Shown here: piece by piece, positions 6,119 through 14,973 of the stretch
Numbering within the stretch: position 1 is the stretch's first letter
Layout: every line of letters begins with the position of its first letter
DNA from: a virus
Direction: 5' to 3' (one strand)
DNA: 64,000 nt
IMG/VR virus record: IMGVR_UViG_3300045747_000583
Coordinates: 1-64,000 of that record
Translations under genes and position numbers: made by a program
Notes under the pieces: generated by a model
What the model was told of the DNA's origin: nothing
What the model saw: the letters and a program-made list of their open reading frames with translations, nothing else
Databases searched by the model: none

Positions 6119-7453
6119 CTAGGCGGCTGACCTGATCTCGGCCGGGGTCAGCACGGCCCGGATGTGGGCGGCCTTCGCGAACAGGATGTCCCACTGGTTC
6201 CGGTCGACGGTCTTCGGCGTCACGAGCTGCCGGACCGTGACCGGCCGGAGCTGCCCGATCCGGTGCAGCCGCCGGACGACCTGCTCGACCTGGTCCGGGC
6301 GCCACGGTCGCTCGACGAGGATCAGCTCGTCGGAGGCGGTCAGCGTCAGGCCCTCGCCGATCACCAGCGCGGAGCCGATCAGCACGTCGAGCTCGCTACG
6401 CTGGAACGCTGCGATCGCCTCGCCTCGGGCCTTCGGGCTGGTGCTCTGTCCGACCGCGACGTAGCGCAGGCCCATCCGCTCGGCCACCCGGACCAGAGCC
6501 GCAGCCGTGTCCTTGAAGTAGCAGGCGACCAGCGTCGGCCGGTCGCGGTCCGAGAGCAGCTCGGCGACGGCGGCGAGCTTCCCGGAGTGCCGGTCGTCGG
6601 CGTCGGGATCAGCGACGCACAGTCCGGTGCTCATCATGCACAGCTTGATGAACTTCGAGGACGAGGTGAGCGCCTCGATCGAGACGCCCTCGGCCGGGAG
6701 CTCGGCGAGGAAGGTCTTCTCCATCTGCTTGTACGCCTGGCGTTGCGTCAGCGTCATCGGCGTGTAGAGCGGCTCGTCCACGCCGAGCAGCGGCGGGAGG
6801 TCGGGCTGGACGTCAGCGCGCAGCCGCCGGAGCATCCAGTCGGAGAGCTCCGCGTCGGCGAAGGCCTTCCAGTGCTCGCAGGACGACTCGAGGTTGATCG
6901 GCCCGCAGACGATCGGGTTGCAGCCCTTCAGCCCGGCGACCTCGTAGGCGGTCCACTGGCCGTGCACGACGTCGAAGTACTGCCGCACCCAGTTCCAGTA
7001 CGCCGGGCGCTCAGGGTCCAAGATCTTGAGCGGCGCCCAGAGCTCGACCGCCACGTTCGGGACCGGGGTGCCGGAGGCGAGGTGCACGCGGTCAGCGCGG
7101 TTCGCGAGCTTCGTCATCGCGAGGTTCCAGGACACCTTGCGGTCCTTGAGTCGGACGGCCTCGTCGGCGAGGACCACGGGGAAGGGGCGGCGGGTCGCCT
7201 CGGTCTTGACGATCTGGTGGTAGCTGATCACCGTGAGGTTCTCAGGATCGTGCCCGATCCGCTCGGCCTCCTGCTCCCAGACCTTCGCGTCCCGGATCAT
7301 GCCCGGCGCAATCACGAGCGTCTCGACGTCGCCCGCGGCGGTCAGGAGCTGGGCGGTCTTCCCGACGCCAGCTTCGTCCGCGAGGTACGACCGCGGGTGC
7401 TCGCGCAGCCAGTCGACGCCCTGCTGCTGGTACGGGAAGAGCTCAGGCCGCAT
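6119..7453 (-). CDS. SNF2-family DEAD/DEAH helicase-like ATPase (444 aa)
   Basis: Superfamily 2 motifs appear in order: Q-like FPYQQQGVDWL (residues 6-16), Walker A DEAGVGKT (26-33), motif II LADEAVRLKD near residue 95, motif III ASGTPVPN near 130, motif V IGSALVIGEGLTL near 365, and motif VI VVRRLHRIGQ near 395. HRIGQ and ERPWRPDQVEQ are typical of SNF2/Rad54-type enzymes. It would translocate on duplex DNA in replication, recombination or displacement of host proteins. ATG 7453 was chosen because it overlaps the HTH gene by 11 bases and avoids an unlikely extension. Length is close to minimal phage SNF2 helicases. Confidence 0.88.
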   Translation of the reverse strand: MRPELFPYQQQGVDWLREHPRSYLADEAGVGKTAQLLTAAGDVETLVIAPGMIRDAKVWEQEAERIGHDPENLTVISYHQIVKTEATRRPFPVVLADEAVRLKDRKVSWNLAMTKLANRADRVHLASGTPVPNVAVELWAPLKILDPERPAYWNWVRQYFDVVHGQWTAYEVAGLKGCNPIVCGPINLESSCEHWKAFADAELSDWMLRRLRADVQPDLPPLLGVDEPLYTPMTLTQRQAYKQMEKTFLAELPAEGVSIEALTSSSKFIKLCMMSTGLCVADPDADDRHSGKLAAVAELLSDRDRPTLVACYFKDTAAALVRVAERMGLRYVAVGQSTSPKARGEAIAAFQRSELDVLIGSALVIGEGLTLTASDELILVERPWRPDQVEQVVRRLHRIGQLRPVTVRQLVTPKTVDRNQWDILFAKAAHIRAVLTPAEIRSAA

Positions 7454-7688
7454 CGCCTGGGACCTCGAAGGCCCGGAACAACAGCTCCACCCACGGCTCA
7501 CGCTCTCCGGAGCTCGCGAGCGCACTCGCCCGGGTGAGCTCGTCGAGCGAGACGCCGAACTCCTCCGCGATCCTCACCGCGGTCCTCGGCGAGGCGATTC
7601 GCTCTCCGCGGCGCATGCGCGAGACAGCCGAATGGCTGAGGCCGAGCCTCTCGGCTACAGCATCGTTCGTCAGCTGGCTCATGGTCAT
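7443..7688 (-). CDS. XRE/Cro-type helix-turn-helix protein (81 aa)
   Basis: Residues 8-55 form a classic HTH_XRE domain: AVAERLGLSHSAVSRMRRGER followed by RIAEEFGVSLDELTR, with the usual Q/S-A-V-S recognition helix. A short tail follows. ATG 7688 lies 6 bases after the TATACT -10, so it is probably leaderless; an alternative ATG at 7682 would use AGGAG as a ribosome-binding site. It is the only obvious repressor in the window and so the best candidate to bind the TGCCT-N3-AGGCA operators, although nothing proves that link. Confidence 0.85.
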   Translation of the reverse strand: MTMSQLTNDAVAERLGLSHSAVSRMRRGERIASPRTAVRIAEEFGVSLDELTRASALASSGEREPWVELLFRAFEVPGDAA

Positions 7689-7694
7689 GCTCCT

Positions 7695-7725
7695 AGTATA
7701 CCCGACGGACTACCTGCGGCGCCAG
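7695..7725 (-). promoter_or_regulatory. Class B promoter of the HTH gene
   Basis: CTGGCGC (7719-7725), 18-base spacer, TATACT (7695-7700). The -10 is 6 bases from ATG 7688. The same CTGGYGC box at the same distance is present at 31961, 55520 and 57793. Confidence 0.6.
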
Positions 7726-7745
7726 CCTGCGAGACAAACCGCGAC

Positions 7746-8207
7746 CTACCAGATGATCCACCAGACGTGGACTGACCCAGCGATCGCGATGTTGGCCTTG
7801 ACCCAGTACGCCCGGAACCGGAACTGCGTGGCGGTGAACGACCCGGATATCGGCTGGACCGCGGCCACGTCGGTCCCGGCCTCGGCGATCGCGAGCCCCA
7901 TGACCCCGGAGTCGGGAGTGAACCCGGCGCCGTGAGTCACCGTCGCCTCGCCGTTCGCGTCGGTAGTGACCGTGTCCGTGCTGAAGGACGGCTTGTGGTT
8001 CGGCAGGTTCGTGTGGGTGTGGTTCCCGAGCGAGACCTGCGTGCTGCTGGTGCCGGTCGGGAGAGTCGCGATCGTATGCGAGTGCGAGCTCGCGCTCTTG
8101 GCCGCCAGCGCCGTGTCGAGCGCGAGCGCGAGGTCCATGATCGCGTCCGGCCCGTCCGACGCGTCGAGGTAGGAGGGGTACGGCAGGCCGCCGGGAGTCG
8201 TAGGCAT
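7746..8207 (-). CDS. Small phage fibre/appendage protein (153 aa)
   Basis: ATG 8207 overlaps the endolysin stop (TGATG). Residues 1-30 begin with TPGGLPYPSYLDA, a start seen in phage tail-fibre and minor-tail proteins. Residues 40-65 contain HSHTIATLPTGTSS and GNHTHTN, the His-x-His pattern of trimeric phage fibres that coordinate metal. The C-terminal 80 residues are beta-rich. It is probably a short receptor-binding or tip appendage, though its position after the lysin is slightly unusual. Confidence 0.65.
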   Translation of the reverse strand: MPTTPGGLPYPSYLDASDGPDAIMDLALALDTALAAKSASSHSHTIATLPTGTSSTQVSLGNHTHTNLPNHKPSFSTDTVTTDANGEATVTHGAGFTPDSGVMGLAIAEAGTDVAAVQPISGSFTATQFRFRAYWVKANIAIAGSVHVWWIIW

Positions 8208-9148
8208 CAGCTCAGCCCCAGTCGTGTCCAGGTGGCGAGGTCGGTCTGCCCGGAGGCGGGCAGGCCGTGGCCGCGCTGGAAGGCGAGCAGCGCGTTGTGG
8301 TCGGTAGTGCCCCAGGTCGTCGACGGCCCGACCAAGTACCTGTGGCCGTAGCCGAGCACCGTCAGGGCGCAGCCGACCAGCAGCGCGTTGTGGCCCCGAG
8401 GCGTGAGCGTGCGCGGCCACGGAGTCTTCGGTACGGCCTGCTCCCACGCGCGCTTCCAGGTGAGCGAGCCGGGGTGCCCGTCGGCGTCCGAGCCACGCCA
8501 GCCCTCGCTGAGCTGGAAGGCCTTCGTCGCGGCTTCAACGCCGCTCGTCCAGCTGTGCGAGAGCTGGCCGGTGCGAAGGTGCCCGAGCAGAACCATCCGC
8601 GACCCCCACTCCAGGATCGAGTCGCTGCTCTTCCCGCTCTGGAACGCCGCGGCCCCGGGGAAGGTGGGCACGGAGTTCCCGGGTCGCGGGTAGGCGGGGT
8701 TGAGCCACGGAGCCACCGGCGGGACTGGAGATGTCACCGGCTTGAGGTTGATCGCGCCGGAGGGCGTCCGGACGATCCAGCCGAGCTGCCGGAGGCCCCA
8801 GCTGTCGTGGACCAGCCTGAGCGGGACCTTGTCGATCTCGCCGCGCTTGAGGATGTCGTTGCTGTAGCAGTAGCCGCCCTCGGCCATGTAGACGACGTGC
8901 CCGGCCTCACCGCTGACCCGAGGATCGTCAAAGTAGACGAGGCTACCGGCCCGGGGCGTCCCGGTGCGCCGGTCGCGGGTTGGGGTCGCGTGCCAGGCGC
9001 CGAGCGCCGAGGCGGCCCAGCTGTTCGCGCCGACGCAGTTCCTCGCGAACATCTGGCAGAGTCGGTACCAGTCGTCCGGGTCGCCGGGTGGGTTCGGGTT
9101 CCGGCGCTGGCTCTCAGCGTACGCGAGGCCCGCGGCGTAGGACCTCAC
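8207..9148 (-). CDS. Endolysin: CHAP-like cysteine domain plus two peptidoglycan-binding repeats (313 aa)
   Basis: Residues 20-140 resemble a CHAP/NlpC-type amidase or peptidase: a catalytic Cys candidate in ARNCVGANSW, a GHVVYMAEGG His, and a downstream acidic/polar site (YSNDI). Residues 190-250 (VEAATKAFQLSEGWRGSDADG) and 255-313 (HNALLAFQRGHGLPASG) are two PG_binding_1-type repeats that would hold the enzyme on the cell wall. GTG 9148 overlaps the stop of the small acidic gene (GTGA). Holin candidates are not adjacent but at 52859-54384. Confidence 0.8.
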   Translation of the reverse strand: MRSYAAGLAYAESQRRNPNPPGDPDDWYRLCQMFARNCVGANSWAASALGAWHATPTRDRRTGTPRAGSLVYFDDPRVSGEAGHVVYMAEGGYCYSNDILKRGEIDKVPLRLVHDSWGLRQLGWIVRTPSGAINLKPVTSPVPPVAPWLNPAYPRPGNSVPTFPGAAAFQSGKSSDSILEWGSRMVLLGHLRTGQLSHSWTSGVEAATKAFQLSEGWRGSDADGHPGSLTWKRAWEQAVPKTPWPRTLTPRGHNALLVGCALTVLGYGHRYLVGPSTTWGTTDHNALLAFQRGHGLPASGQTDLATWTRLGLS

Positions 9149-9312
9149 GTCTCGTCCTCGACGTCGGGCGCCGGGTCGGAGTCGACGTCCTGGACGAGCT
9201 CTTCGTCCTCGGCGAGGTCGGCGTACGGGAGAGGCGCGACCTCGACCTCCAGGTCCGCGGGGTCGATCGCCTCGGGGTCGTCGTCGTAGGCGCCCGCTTG
9301 CTCCTCCACCAT
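9145..9312 (-). CDS. Small acidic protein upstream of endolysin (55 aa)
   Basis: ATG 9312 follows GAGAGGAGGACGC, a strong ribosome-binding site. The product has about 19 Asp/Glu and ends DVEDET; it has almost no basic residues. The stop forms a GTGA overlap with the endolysin start, so translation is coupled. Function unknown; a lysin regulator, a DNA mimic or an anti-host inhibitor are possible. GC-rich third positions favour real coding. Confidence 0.6.
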   Translation of the reverse strand: MVEEQAGAYDDDPEAIDPADLEVEVAPLPYADLAEDEELVQDVDSDPAPDVEDET

Positions 9313-9378
9313 GCGTCCTCCTCTCTCCGGCCCCCATCGTACCTCAACGCGACCGGTCGAGTGAACCCGACCTGGAAG

Positions 9379-10434
9379 TCACGCAGCCGCCTCGCACAGC
9401 GCGAGGTTCGACTGCAACCGCGGGACCTGGTCGCTCGGCGCCAGCTCGATCGCGGCCCTGGTCAGCTCGGCCGCTCGGGCGGGATAGCCGAGGTAGTACG
9501 ACGCCACCCCGGCGACGTCGTACGGCGCCCAGCCCCAGGCATCCGGCTCGCAGAGGTAGACCATCGGCTTCTCGGTGATCGCCAGCGCCCGCTCGGCCGC
9601 CTCCAGCGCTTCGCTCCAGTCGCGGCTGGCTAGCCGGTCCCTCGAGAGATCCACCCACGGCTCGCGGAGGAACGGGCAGAGTTCCGTGGCGGCGACGAAC
9701 CAGCGCGAGTCCCCTGTGATCTTCCCGAGGTAGCGCATCGAGGAAGCCCGCTCCGGCGCCCACACGGAGCTCGGCAGCGCGAGGTGCCGCCGGAACTCCG
9801 CCTCCGCGGCCCCGGGCTGGCCGGAGAAGAACAGGTCGCGAGCGTAGTAGTAGGCGTTCCGGTCGTTGTGCGGGTCTTCAGCGACGGCCATCGCGAGCAG
9901 CGGGAGGTACTGCGCCCGACTCTTGGCTGGGTCCGGGTGGTGGTGGATCTCGAGGTCGACGTAGCCTTCGATCTGGACCTGCCCACCGTACGCGGAGCAG
10001 GTCTCGTGCACGGGTCCGCGCCAGCGGTATCCGCGCCGAGCGTGGATCTTGTCCCCTCCGTACTGCAGCCCGGGTGAGCCGTCCTCGTTCCAGCTCCAGG
10101 TGTAGACGTAGCGCGGCCGGGTCAGCCCGAGCTCGAAGCCCGCCTCGAGCGCGGCCCGCCAGCCCGGTACGAGGACCTCGTCGAGGTCGAGCGCCACGCA
10201 GTAGTCGACATCGGCGCTGACGGCCGCAAGAGCGGCGTTCCGCGCGTCGTCGAACCGCCAAGGGGCGATCGTACCGTAGACCACCCGGCAGCCCGCTTCG
10301 GAGGCCTTCGTGGCCGTTTCGTCGGTACTCCCGGTGTCGAGCAGGACGATCTCGTCCGCCTCAGCGGCGCTGGCGGCCCAACGCTCGACGAACGCCTCCT
10401 CGTTAAGCGCGATGGCGTAGACAGCGACCTTCAT
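9379..10434 (-). CDS. Family-2 glycosyltransferase with C-terminal helical repeats (351 aa)
   Basis: Residues 1-120 show a GT-A fold signature: VAVYAIALNEEAFVERW, then DEIVLLDTGSTDET (the D/GSTD motif) and CVALDLDEVL (DxD-type metal site), followed by W-rich acceptor-domain sequence (YTWSWNEDGSP) and a VHETCSAYGG block. The last 150 residues look like TPR-type helices (ALEAAERALAITEK). ATG 10434 overlaps the tail-protein stop (TGATG). Its place inside the tail operon suggests it glycosylates a virion protein, for example the collagen-like fibre or tail fibre; this is inference. Confidence 0.82.
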   Translation of the reverse strand: MKVAVYAIALNEEAFVERWAASAAEADEIVLLDTGSTDETATKASEAGCRVVYGTIAPWRFDDARNAALAAVSADVDYCVALDLDEVLVPGWRAALEAGFELGLTRPRYVYTWSWNEDGSPGLQYGGDKIHARRGYRWRGPVHETCSAYGGQVQIEGYVDLEIHHHPDPAKSRAQYLPLLAMAVAEDPHNDRNAYYYARDLFFSGQPGAAEAEFRRHLALPSSVWAPERASSMRYLGKITGDSRWFVAATELCPFLREPWVDLSRDRLASRDWSEALEAAERALAITEKPMVYLCEPDAWGWAPYDVAGVASYYLGYPARAAELTRAAIELAPSDQVPRLQSNLALCEAAA

Positions 10435-11327
10435 CAGACCCACTTCGTATAGGTGATCTTGAGCAGCGGCGGACTCGACTGGTTCGGGCCCCGGAAGTAC
10501 CCGTAGTACTCGAGCGCGGTGGACGGACCTGGCCCGACCACGACCCCGTGGGTCGTGCTGGGCCAGTCGTCGGCCATCGCCGTGATGTTGCACCACTTCC
10601 CGCCGGACTTCGTCGACCAAGCCACGCGGACCTCGTCCTCGGCCGCGCTCGCGCCCGTGTGCGTGGCCGGTTCTGAGGTGAGGATGTGGTACCCGATCGA
10701 GGCGGTGCCCCCGGAGTCCGGCCCCCAGTGAATCGCGTAGAGCCACAGCTCAACCTTCGTCACCGTCGCGCCGGAGAGGTCAGACTGGATCGTAGCCGGG
10801 AACCCGATCAGGCTGCGCTGGTTCCCGTTGGTGCTGTCGAACTGACCCTGGTGCAGTTCGTCCGTCGCGCGCTTGTCGCCGTCCCCCTGGTACGAAGCTG
10901 CCCAGCTTGGCGCGTAGTTCTTGACGAACGTGGTCAGGACCTTCCGGACGACCGTCTTCGACGCCGAGGTCGAGGCCAGGTTTCCGGCTCCCGGGGTGTA
11001 GACCGCACGCCAGCTCCGGCTTGCCGCCTCGGTGTTCCCGGTGCGTGACCACGCTCCGGCAGAGACGGCGACGGCTGCGCCCGAGTTGATCCAGCTGCCG
11101 CTGTAGTACTGGACTTGGACCGTGCCGTTCGTGACGTTCGCCCCAGCGAGCGTCTTGACCGTGCCGCTGACGGTGAAGGCGGTATCACCGTTGGTAGAAG
11201 CCGGGACCGACGTCATCACCGTGGCAGTAGCGGCTGAGCCAGCGACGTTGAACGCCGCAGCCACGGGAGCGGCTGACGGGCGCCAGGCAGCGCCGTCCCA
11301 CCACTTGACTCGATCGTAGGCGGCCAT
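10434..11327 (-). CDS. Minor tail protein with Ig-like domain (297 aa)
   Basis: ATG 11327 overlaps the stop of the fibre gene. The N-terminus KWWDGAAWRPS is a motif found at the start of actinophage minor tail proteins. Residues 35-125 look like a bacterial Ig-like repeat (TVSGTVKTLAGANV, GTVQVQYYSGSW). Residues 130-297 resemble a carbohydrate-binding or adhesin beta-sandwich (KVELWLYAIHWGPDSGGTA). It likely contributes to host-surface binding. Confidence 0.7.
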   Translation of the reverse strand: MAAYDRVKWWDGAAWRPSAAPVAAAFNVAGSAATATVMTSVPASTNGDTAFTVSGTVKTLAGANVTNGTVQVQYYSGSWINSGAAVAVSAGAWSRTGNTEAASRSWRAVYTPGAGNLASTSASKTVVRKVLTTFVKNYAPSWAASYQGDGDKRATDELHQGQFDSTNGNQRSLIGFPATIQSDLSGATVTKVELWLYAIHWGPDSGGTASIGYHILTSEPATHTGASAAEDEVRVAWSTKSGGKWCNITAMADDWPSTTHGVVVGPGPSTALEYYGYFRGPNQSSPPLLKITYTKWV

Positions 11328-13810
11328 CAGGCCTCGCTCACGGTGATCTTCGTGAACCGACTGTTGCCGCGCGGGATGAAGTGGAACAGCGCCGAGAGCA
11401 GGCGAGCGGTGACGGCCGCTGCAGCGGTCCCGCCCAGGTAGTGCGCGAACTCGATGCTCGCTCCGACCCCTTCGTCGACCGCGCTAATCTCGATGACGTT
11501 CTGGCTGGTGAATCGCACCTCGCCGGTCGACGTGCCGCCGGTATGGCGGTTCTGTCCGTTGCTCTGCACGAGCTGGGTGGCCGTGCATCCGATCGCCGTC
11601 TTGGCGCGGACCTCCCAACCGATGAAGGCGTTCGCGGTGGAGCACTTCAGCAGCCCGCCGAAGTCGATGGTGAGCAGCCCGTCGCAGGGGAAGTCGATCG
11701 TCCAGGTGGACCAGCCCGCCTGCTCGAGGATCGTGCCGTTCAGAGTGCCCGGCGTGTGCTGCGTGCCTGAGTTGTTCTCCACCAGCACCCAGAACTCTTC
11801 GGCGTCGGCCTTCGAGGTGTCGTACCAACCTTGCCCGGGGTCGAGCACCGGCTCCGTGCCGGAGAATGTGATCCCCGGCGGCGCGATCTCCTCCCAGTGT
11901 CCGACGCCGATCTCGTCCGAGGACCAGACCCAGCCAGTCGGACCACCCGCGGCGATGTCCTCGTCCGACGGCGGAAGCTGCAGGTCTCCGATCGTGGCCT
12001 GCTCGAATATCGCCTCCGTCGCGACCACCGAAGTGGCGATGACTCCGGCCGGTACGCGCACTGAGGCGTCGAGTCGGTAGATCTCGATCGAGTCCAGGTC
12101 GAAGACACCCGAGGCGCTGAGCCCGTTGACGACGCGGACGAACGGGCGCCAGTACCGCACGTCCTCGGCGACCACGACGGCGGTATCCCAGTCGGCGTAG
12201 TAGACGGTGTCCGTGGTCGCGTACGCCCTGACATCGTCGACCCACGCCTGCTGCCCTGCGGTCGCGCCCCCCGACGGCCAGATCCCCAGGGTGTGGGCGG
12301 TGGCGGTCGGGACGAACTCCAGGGTGACCAGGTCGAACGCGTCCCTCACCGGGGACGAGTGCCCGACCTTCAGCCCGGCGATGACCAGTTGCAGCCCGGG
12401 GTGGCCGGTTGGCACGTACGCCTGGATGGTGACGCGGGTCACTTCGCCGACGGTGAGCCCAGTCAGCACGAGGCTGACGGTCGGCAGGAGACCGCCCGCG
12501 CCCCAGGTGATGAGCATGGACTTGGTGCCGACGTCGTAGGCGTGCGTGGCCGAGTTGGAGATGGCCGGTGGAACGGTCCCGCCCGTACTCCATGAGCCGG
12601 TCGTCCCGGCCTCGAACGAGGAATTCTCCGCGGACACCAGGTTGGTCAGCCCGCCCGCCCCGGACGGGATCCGTTGCGCGCCCCCGACGTCGGCCCGACC
12701 CGAGATGTACGCTGCGGCGTTAGCTGGGATGTCGATCCAGGCGTCCGCGGACCCAGTCGGGATTGGGTAGTCGACCAGCGCGGAGTGCGGGTCGGTCAGC
12801 ACCGCGGTGTTGTGCGCGTCGACGATGGTGGTGCGGTCCGCGGCGTAGCAGACGAACCCGGCGTGGATCGCGCCAGCGTTCGCGAATGCGGCGTTGGCCT
12901 TCCCTCGCATCCGGATCCGGTACAGGTCGTCGAGGCCGTACGGCAGCGGAGCTCCGAGCCACTCGGCCATCGCGTCGTCCCCGGCCGCGGCGAGGGAGAA
13001 CCGCATGACGCCCGGCACGGTCGGGGAGGCGGTGTCATTGTACCAAGCGACCGTCGAGGCGGCATCGCCCGCCACTTTCTCCCATGGGGAGATCCCCTGT
13101 TCCGGACCGAACCAGTTGATCAGCACGGGGTCGGTGACGATGTCGGCGATCACCGCGGCTGCAGGCGACCAGACGCCCGTGCCATCCGCCCCGGTGGCCG
13201 TGAGCACGTCCCCAGCCTCGACCGTCCCGACGAGCTGCGTGACCCGAAGGCCGCCGTCGAGGACGAGCAAGCCGGTCATCGTGTCGCCACCGACGTTGAC
13301 GTAGGACGAGTCGTGGTTGTGCGCGTGGCCGTGCGCGTCGAAGGTCTGCTTGGTGATCGGCTCGAGCGGAGCTGTCGCGTCCGCTGACAGGACGAGCGGG
13401 CCAGTCATCGTGTCGCCGTCGATGTTGACGTAGACCGCGTCATGGCCGTGCGCGTCGAAGAACTGCTTGGTGACGGCCTCGAGCGGGTCCTCAGGGTCGA
13501 GTGCGAGGTAGAGGCGGCCGGTCATCGTGTCGCCAGACTTCAGCACGTACCCGACAGTTCCCGGGATCCCGGTGTCGCCTTCGATGGGGGTGTCCGTCGC
13601 GAGCGAGCCCACGACGACCATGCGCTCAGCTCGAGACAGGACGACCACGACGTCCTTGACTCGCGGCGAGTACGACCCGATCCGCGGGACTACGACGGCG
13701 GTCCCGGCCCCGAGGTCTACGCCGACCATCAGCGTGTCGCTGTAGATCTCCGTCAGCACCCCGGTGAGCATCCGGACGGTGTCGGTCGGGAGGATCTGGC
13801 GCTCGGTCAC
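11327..13810 (-). CDS. Tail fibre / receptor-binding protein with GDTMTG repeats (827 aa)
   Basis: GTG 13810 overlaps the upstream stop (GTGA) and follows GGAGGTGCATC. Residues 1-75 are a beta-rich attachment domain. Residues 85-190 contain three GDTMTG-x-L-x-L repeats (near 90, 136 and 178), separated by AHGHDAVYVN and HAHNHDSSYVNVGG; these form trimeric beta-helical fibre shafts in many phages. Residues 280-560 look like carbohydrate-binding beta-sandwich modules, and 560-827 form a C-terminal knob. It is the main tail-fibre candidate. Confidence 0.82.
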   Translation of the reverse strand: MTERQILPTDTVRMLTGVLTEIYSDTLMVGVDLGAGTAVVVPRIGSYSPRVKDVVVVLSRAERMVVVGSLATDTPIEGDTGIPGTVGYVLKSGDTMTGRLYLALDPEDPLEAVTKQFFDAHGHDAVYVNIDGDTMTGPLVLSADATAPLEPITKQTFDAHGHAHNHDSSYVNVGGDTMTGLLVLDGGLRVTQLVGTVEAGDVLTATGADGTGVWSPAAAVIADIVTDPVLINWFGPEQGISPWEKVAGDAASTVAWYNDTASPTVPGVMRFSLAAAGDDAMAEWLGAPLPYGLDDLYRIRMRGKANAAFANAGAIHAGFVCYAADRTTIVDAHNTAVLTDPHSALVDYPIPTGSADAWIDIPANAAAYISGRADVGGAQRIPSGAGGLTNLVSAENSSFEAGTTGSWSTGGTVPPAISNSATHAYDVGTKSMLITWGAGGLLPTVSLVLTGLTVGEVTRVTIQAYVPTGHPGLQLVIAGLKVGHSSPVRDAFDLVTLEFVPTATAHTLGIWPSGGATAGQQAWVDDVRAYATTDTVYYADWDTAVVVAEDVRYWRPFVRVVNGLSASGVFDLDSIEIYRLDASVRVPAGVIATSVVATEAIFEQATIGDLQLPPSDEDIAAGGPTGWVWSSDEIGVGHWEEIAPPGITFSGTEPVLDPGQGWYDTSKADAEEFWVLVENNSGTQHTPGTLNGTILEQAGWSTWTIDFPCDGLLTIDFGGLLKCSTANAFIGWEVRAKTAIGCTATQLVQSNGQNRHTGGTSTGEVRFTSQNVIEISAVDEGVGASIEFAHYLGGTAAAAVTARLLSALFHFIPRGNSRFTKITVSEA

Positions 13811-14973
13811 GATGCACCTCCCCCACTCTCGAGCGCAGCGTCGAGTGCGGTCTTGCTCGCGGCCACGGTCAGCGACATCGGGCTGATCCTCTCCCCGAGC
13901 GGGATGGTGACGCCGATGACCTTGACCTTGATCTCGAGCTGGGAGGGTAGGACCAAGGTGAGGATGTCGTTCGGCTCGATCGCGGGGTTCGGCACGATCT
14001 GGACCGTGAACTGGACCTCCTGGTCCTTCTTGAGATTCGTCAGGCGGGTCCGGGCGCTGGCGTCGGCCGCGGCCTGCGTGGTGATGAACGGCGAGCTGAA
14101 GAACCCCGGGACCTGCCCGTACGGGCCGGTCCAGCGTGTCGGGCTGCTCGGGTCGTTGTCGTACGCCACCGACCAGTACGGCGCGATCGTTGCGCCGTCC
14201 TCGCCGCGAGCGACGATCGCATTGTAGATCGAGCTTCGGGAGTTGGTCGAGTCGATCGAGATCGCGACGCCCTGGCGTCCAGCTCCGATGCTCAGACCCG
14301 AGTCGACTGGAGTGGTGTGCTGCACGCGGAGGTCTCCGGCTCCGTCGATGTAGCAGTAGGCGTTGAGCGTAGAGGCGAGCTTCGCGACCGCTTCCGCTCG
14401 GTCCTCCTGGTAGACCAGGCCGCCCGGCGCGGCACGGTCGATCACGCGGAGGTCGACGACGCCCATCGGGACGATCCCCGCGACTAGCCGAGCGATCTCC
14501 TGCAGGCAGGTGTTGCCGGGCACGGGCTGGGACTGCGTGACGAACCGGGCGTCGACGACCTTCGCCATCCGGTCCATGGCGTTGAGCGAGATGTCGGCGC
14601 CGGACCGGACCCAGTCCTCCCCGTTCGGGTGGACAGTCCACCGCTCGTCGGCTTTGAAGTCCTCGATCCGGAACCACCCCAGCTCGAGCGTCTCCTCCGA
14701 GCTCGGCCAGGCAACACCGGAGCGAACCCGCAGCTCCTGCCCGTAGACGTTGAGCGGGTCGTTCCCCTGCCGAGGCACCAGGTCGCCGATCCGGTCAGCC
14801 ACCCGGATCGAGAGCTGGCCTTGCACCATGTCTGTGCGCGTGAGCGTGACCGTGCCACTCTCGATCGGGAGATCCGGGTAGACCAGCGCGCCGTCGTAGT
14901 AGGCGTCGACGTGCGACGCCACGGTGTGCGAACTCGCGACGGCGGCGAGGAACTCTGGAGAGGTGGCCTTCAT
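13807..14973 (-). CDS. Tail hub / minor tail protein, DUF5047-like (388 aa)
   Basis: The N-terminus (SPEFLAAVASSHTVASHVDAY) and the DMVQGQLSIRVADRIGDLVP region resemble DUF5047 minor tail proteins of actinophages, which sit between the distal tail protein and the fibres. Residues 200-330 are beta-rich with SRSSIYNAIVARGED, typical of baseplate-hub proteins related to gp27/Gp44 folds. It lies directly after the Dit-like gene (next base) and overlaps the fibre start, as expected for a tail-tip operon. Confidence 0.75.
   Translation of the reverse strand: MKATSPEFLAAVASSHTVASHVDAYYDGALVYPDLPIESGTVTLTRTDMVQGQLSIRVADRIGDLVPRQGNDPLNVYGQELRVRSGVAWPSSEETLELGWFRIEDFKADERWTVHPNGEDWVRSGADISLNAMDRMAKVVDARFVTQSQPVPGNTCLQEIARLVAGIVPMGVVDLRVIDRAAPGGLVYQEDRAEAVAKLASTLNAYCYIDGAGDLRVQHTTPVDSGLSIGAGRQGVAISIDSTNSRSSIYNAIVARGEDGATIAPYWSVAYDNDPSSPTRWTGPYGQVPGFFSSPFITTQAAADASARTRLTNLKKDQEVQFTVQIVPNPAIEPNDILTLVLPSQLEIKVKVIGVTIPLGERISPMSLTVAASKTALDAALESGGGAS

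Noticed and set aside
6164-7537. 457-residue plus-strand open frame opposite the helicase
   Set aside because: Antisense to a gene with clear SF2 motifs; no domain and no ribosome-binding site.
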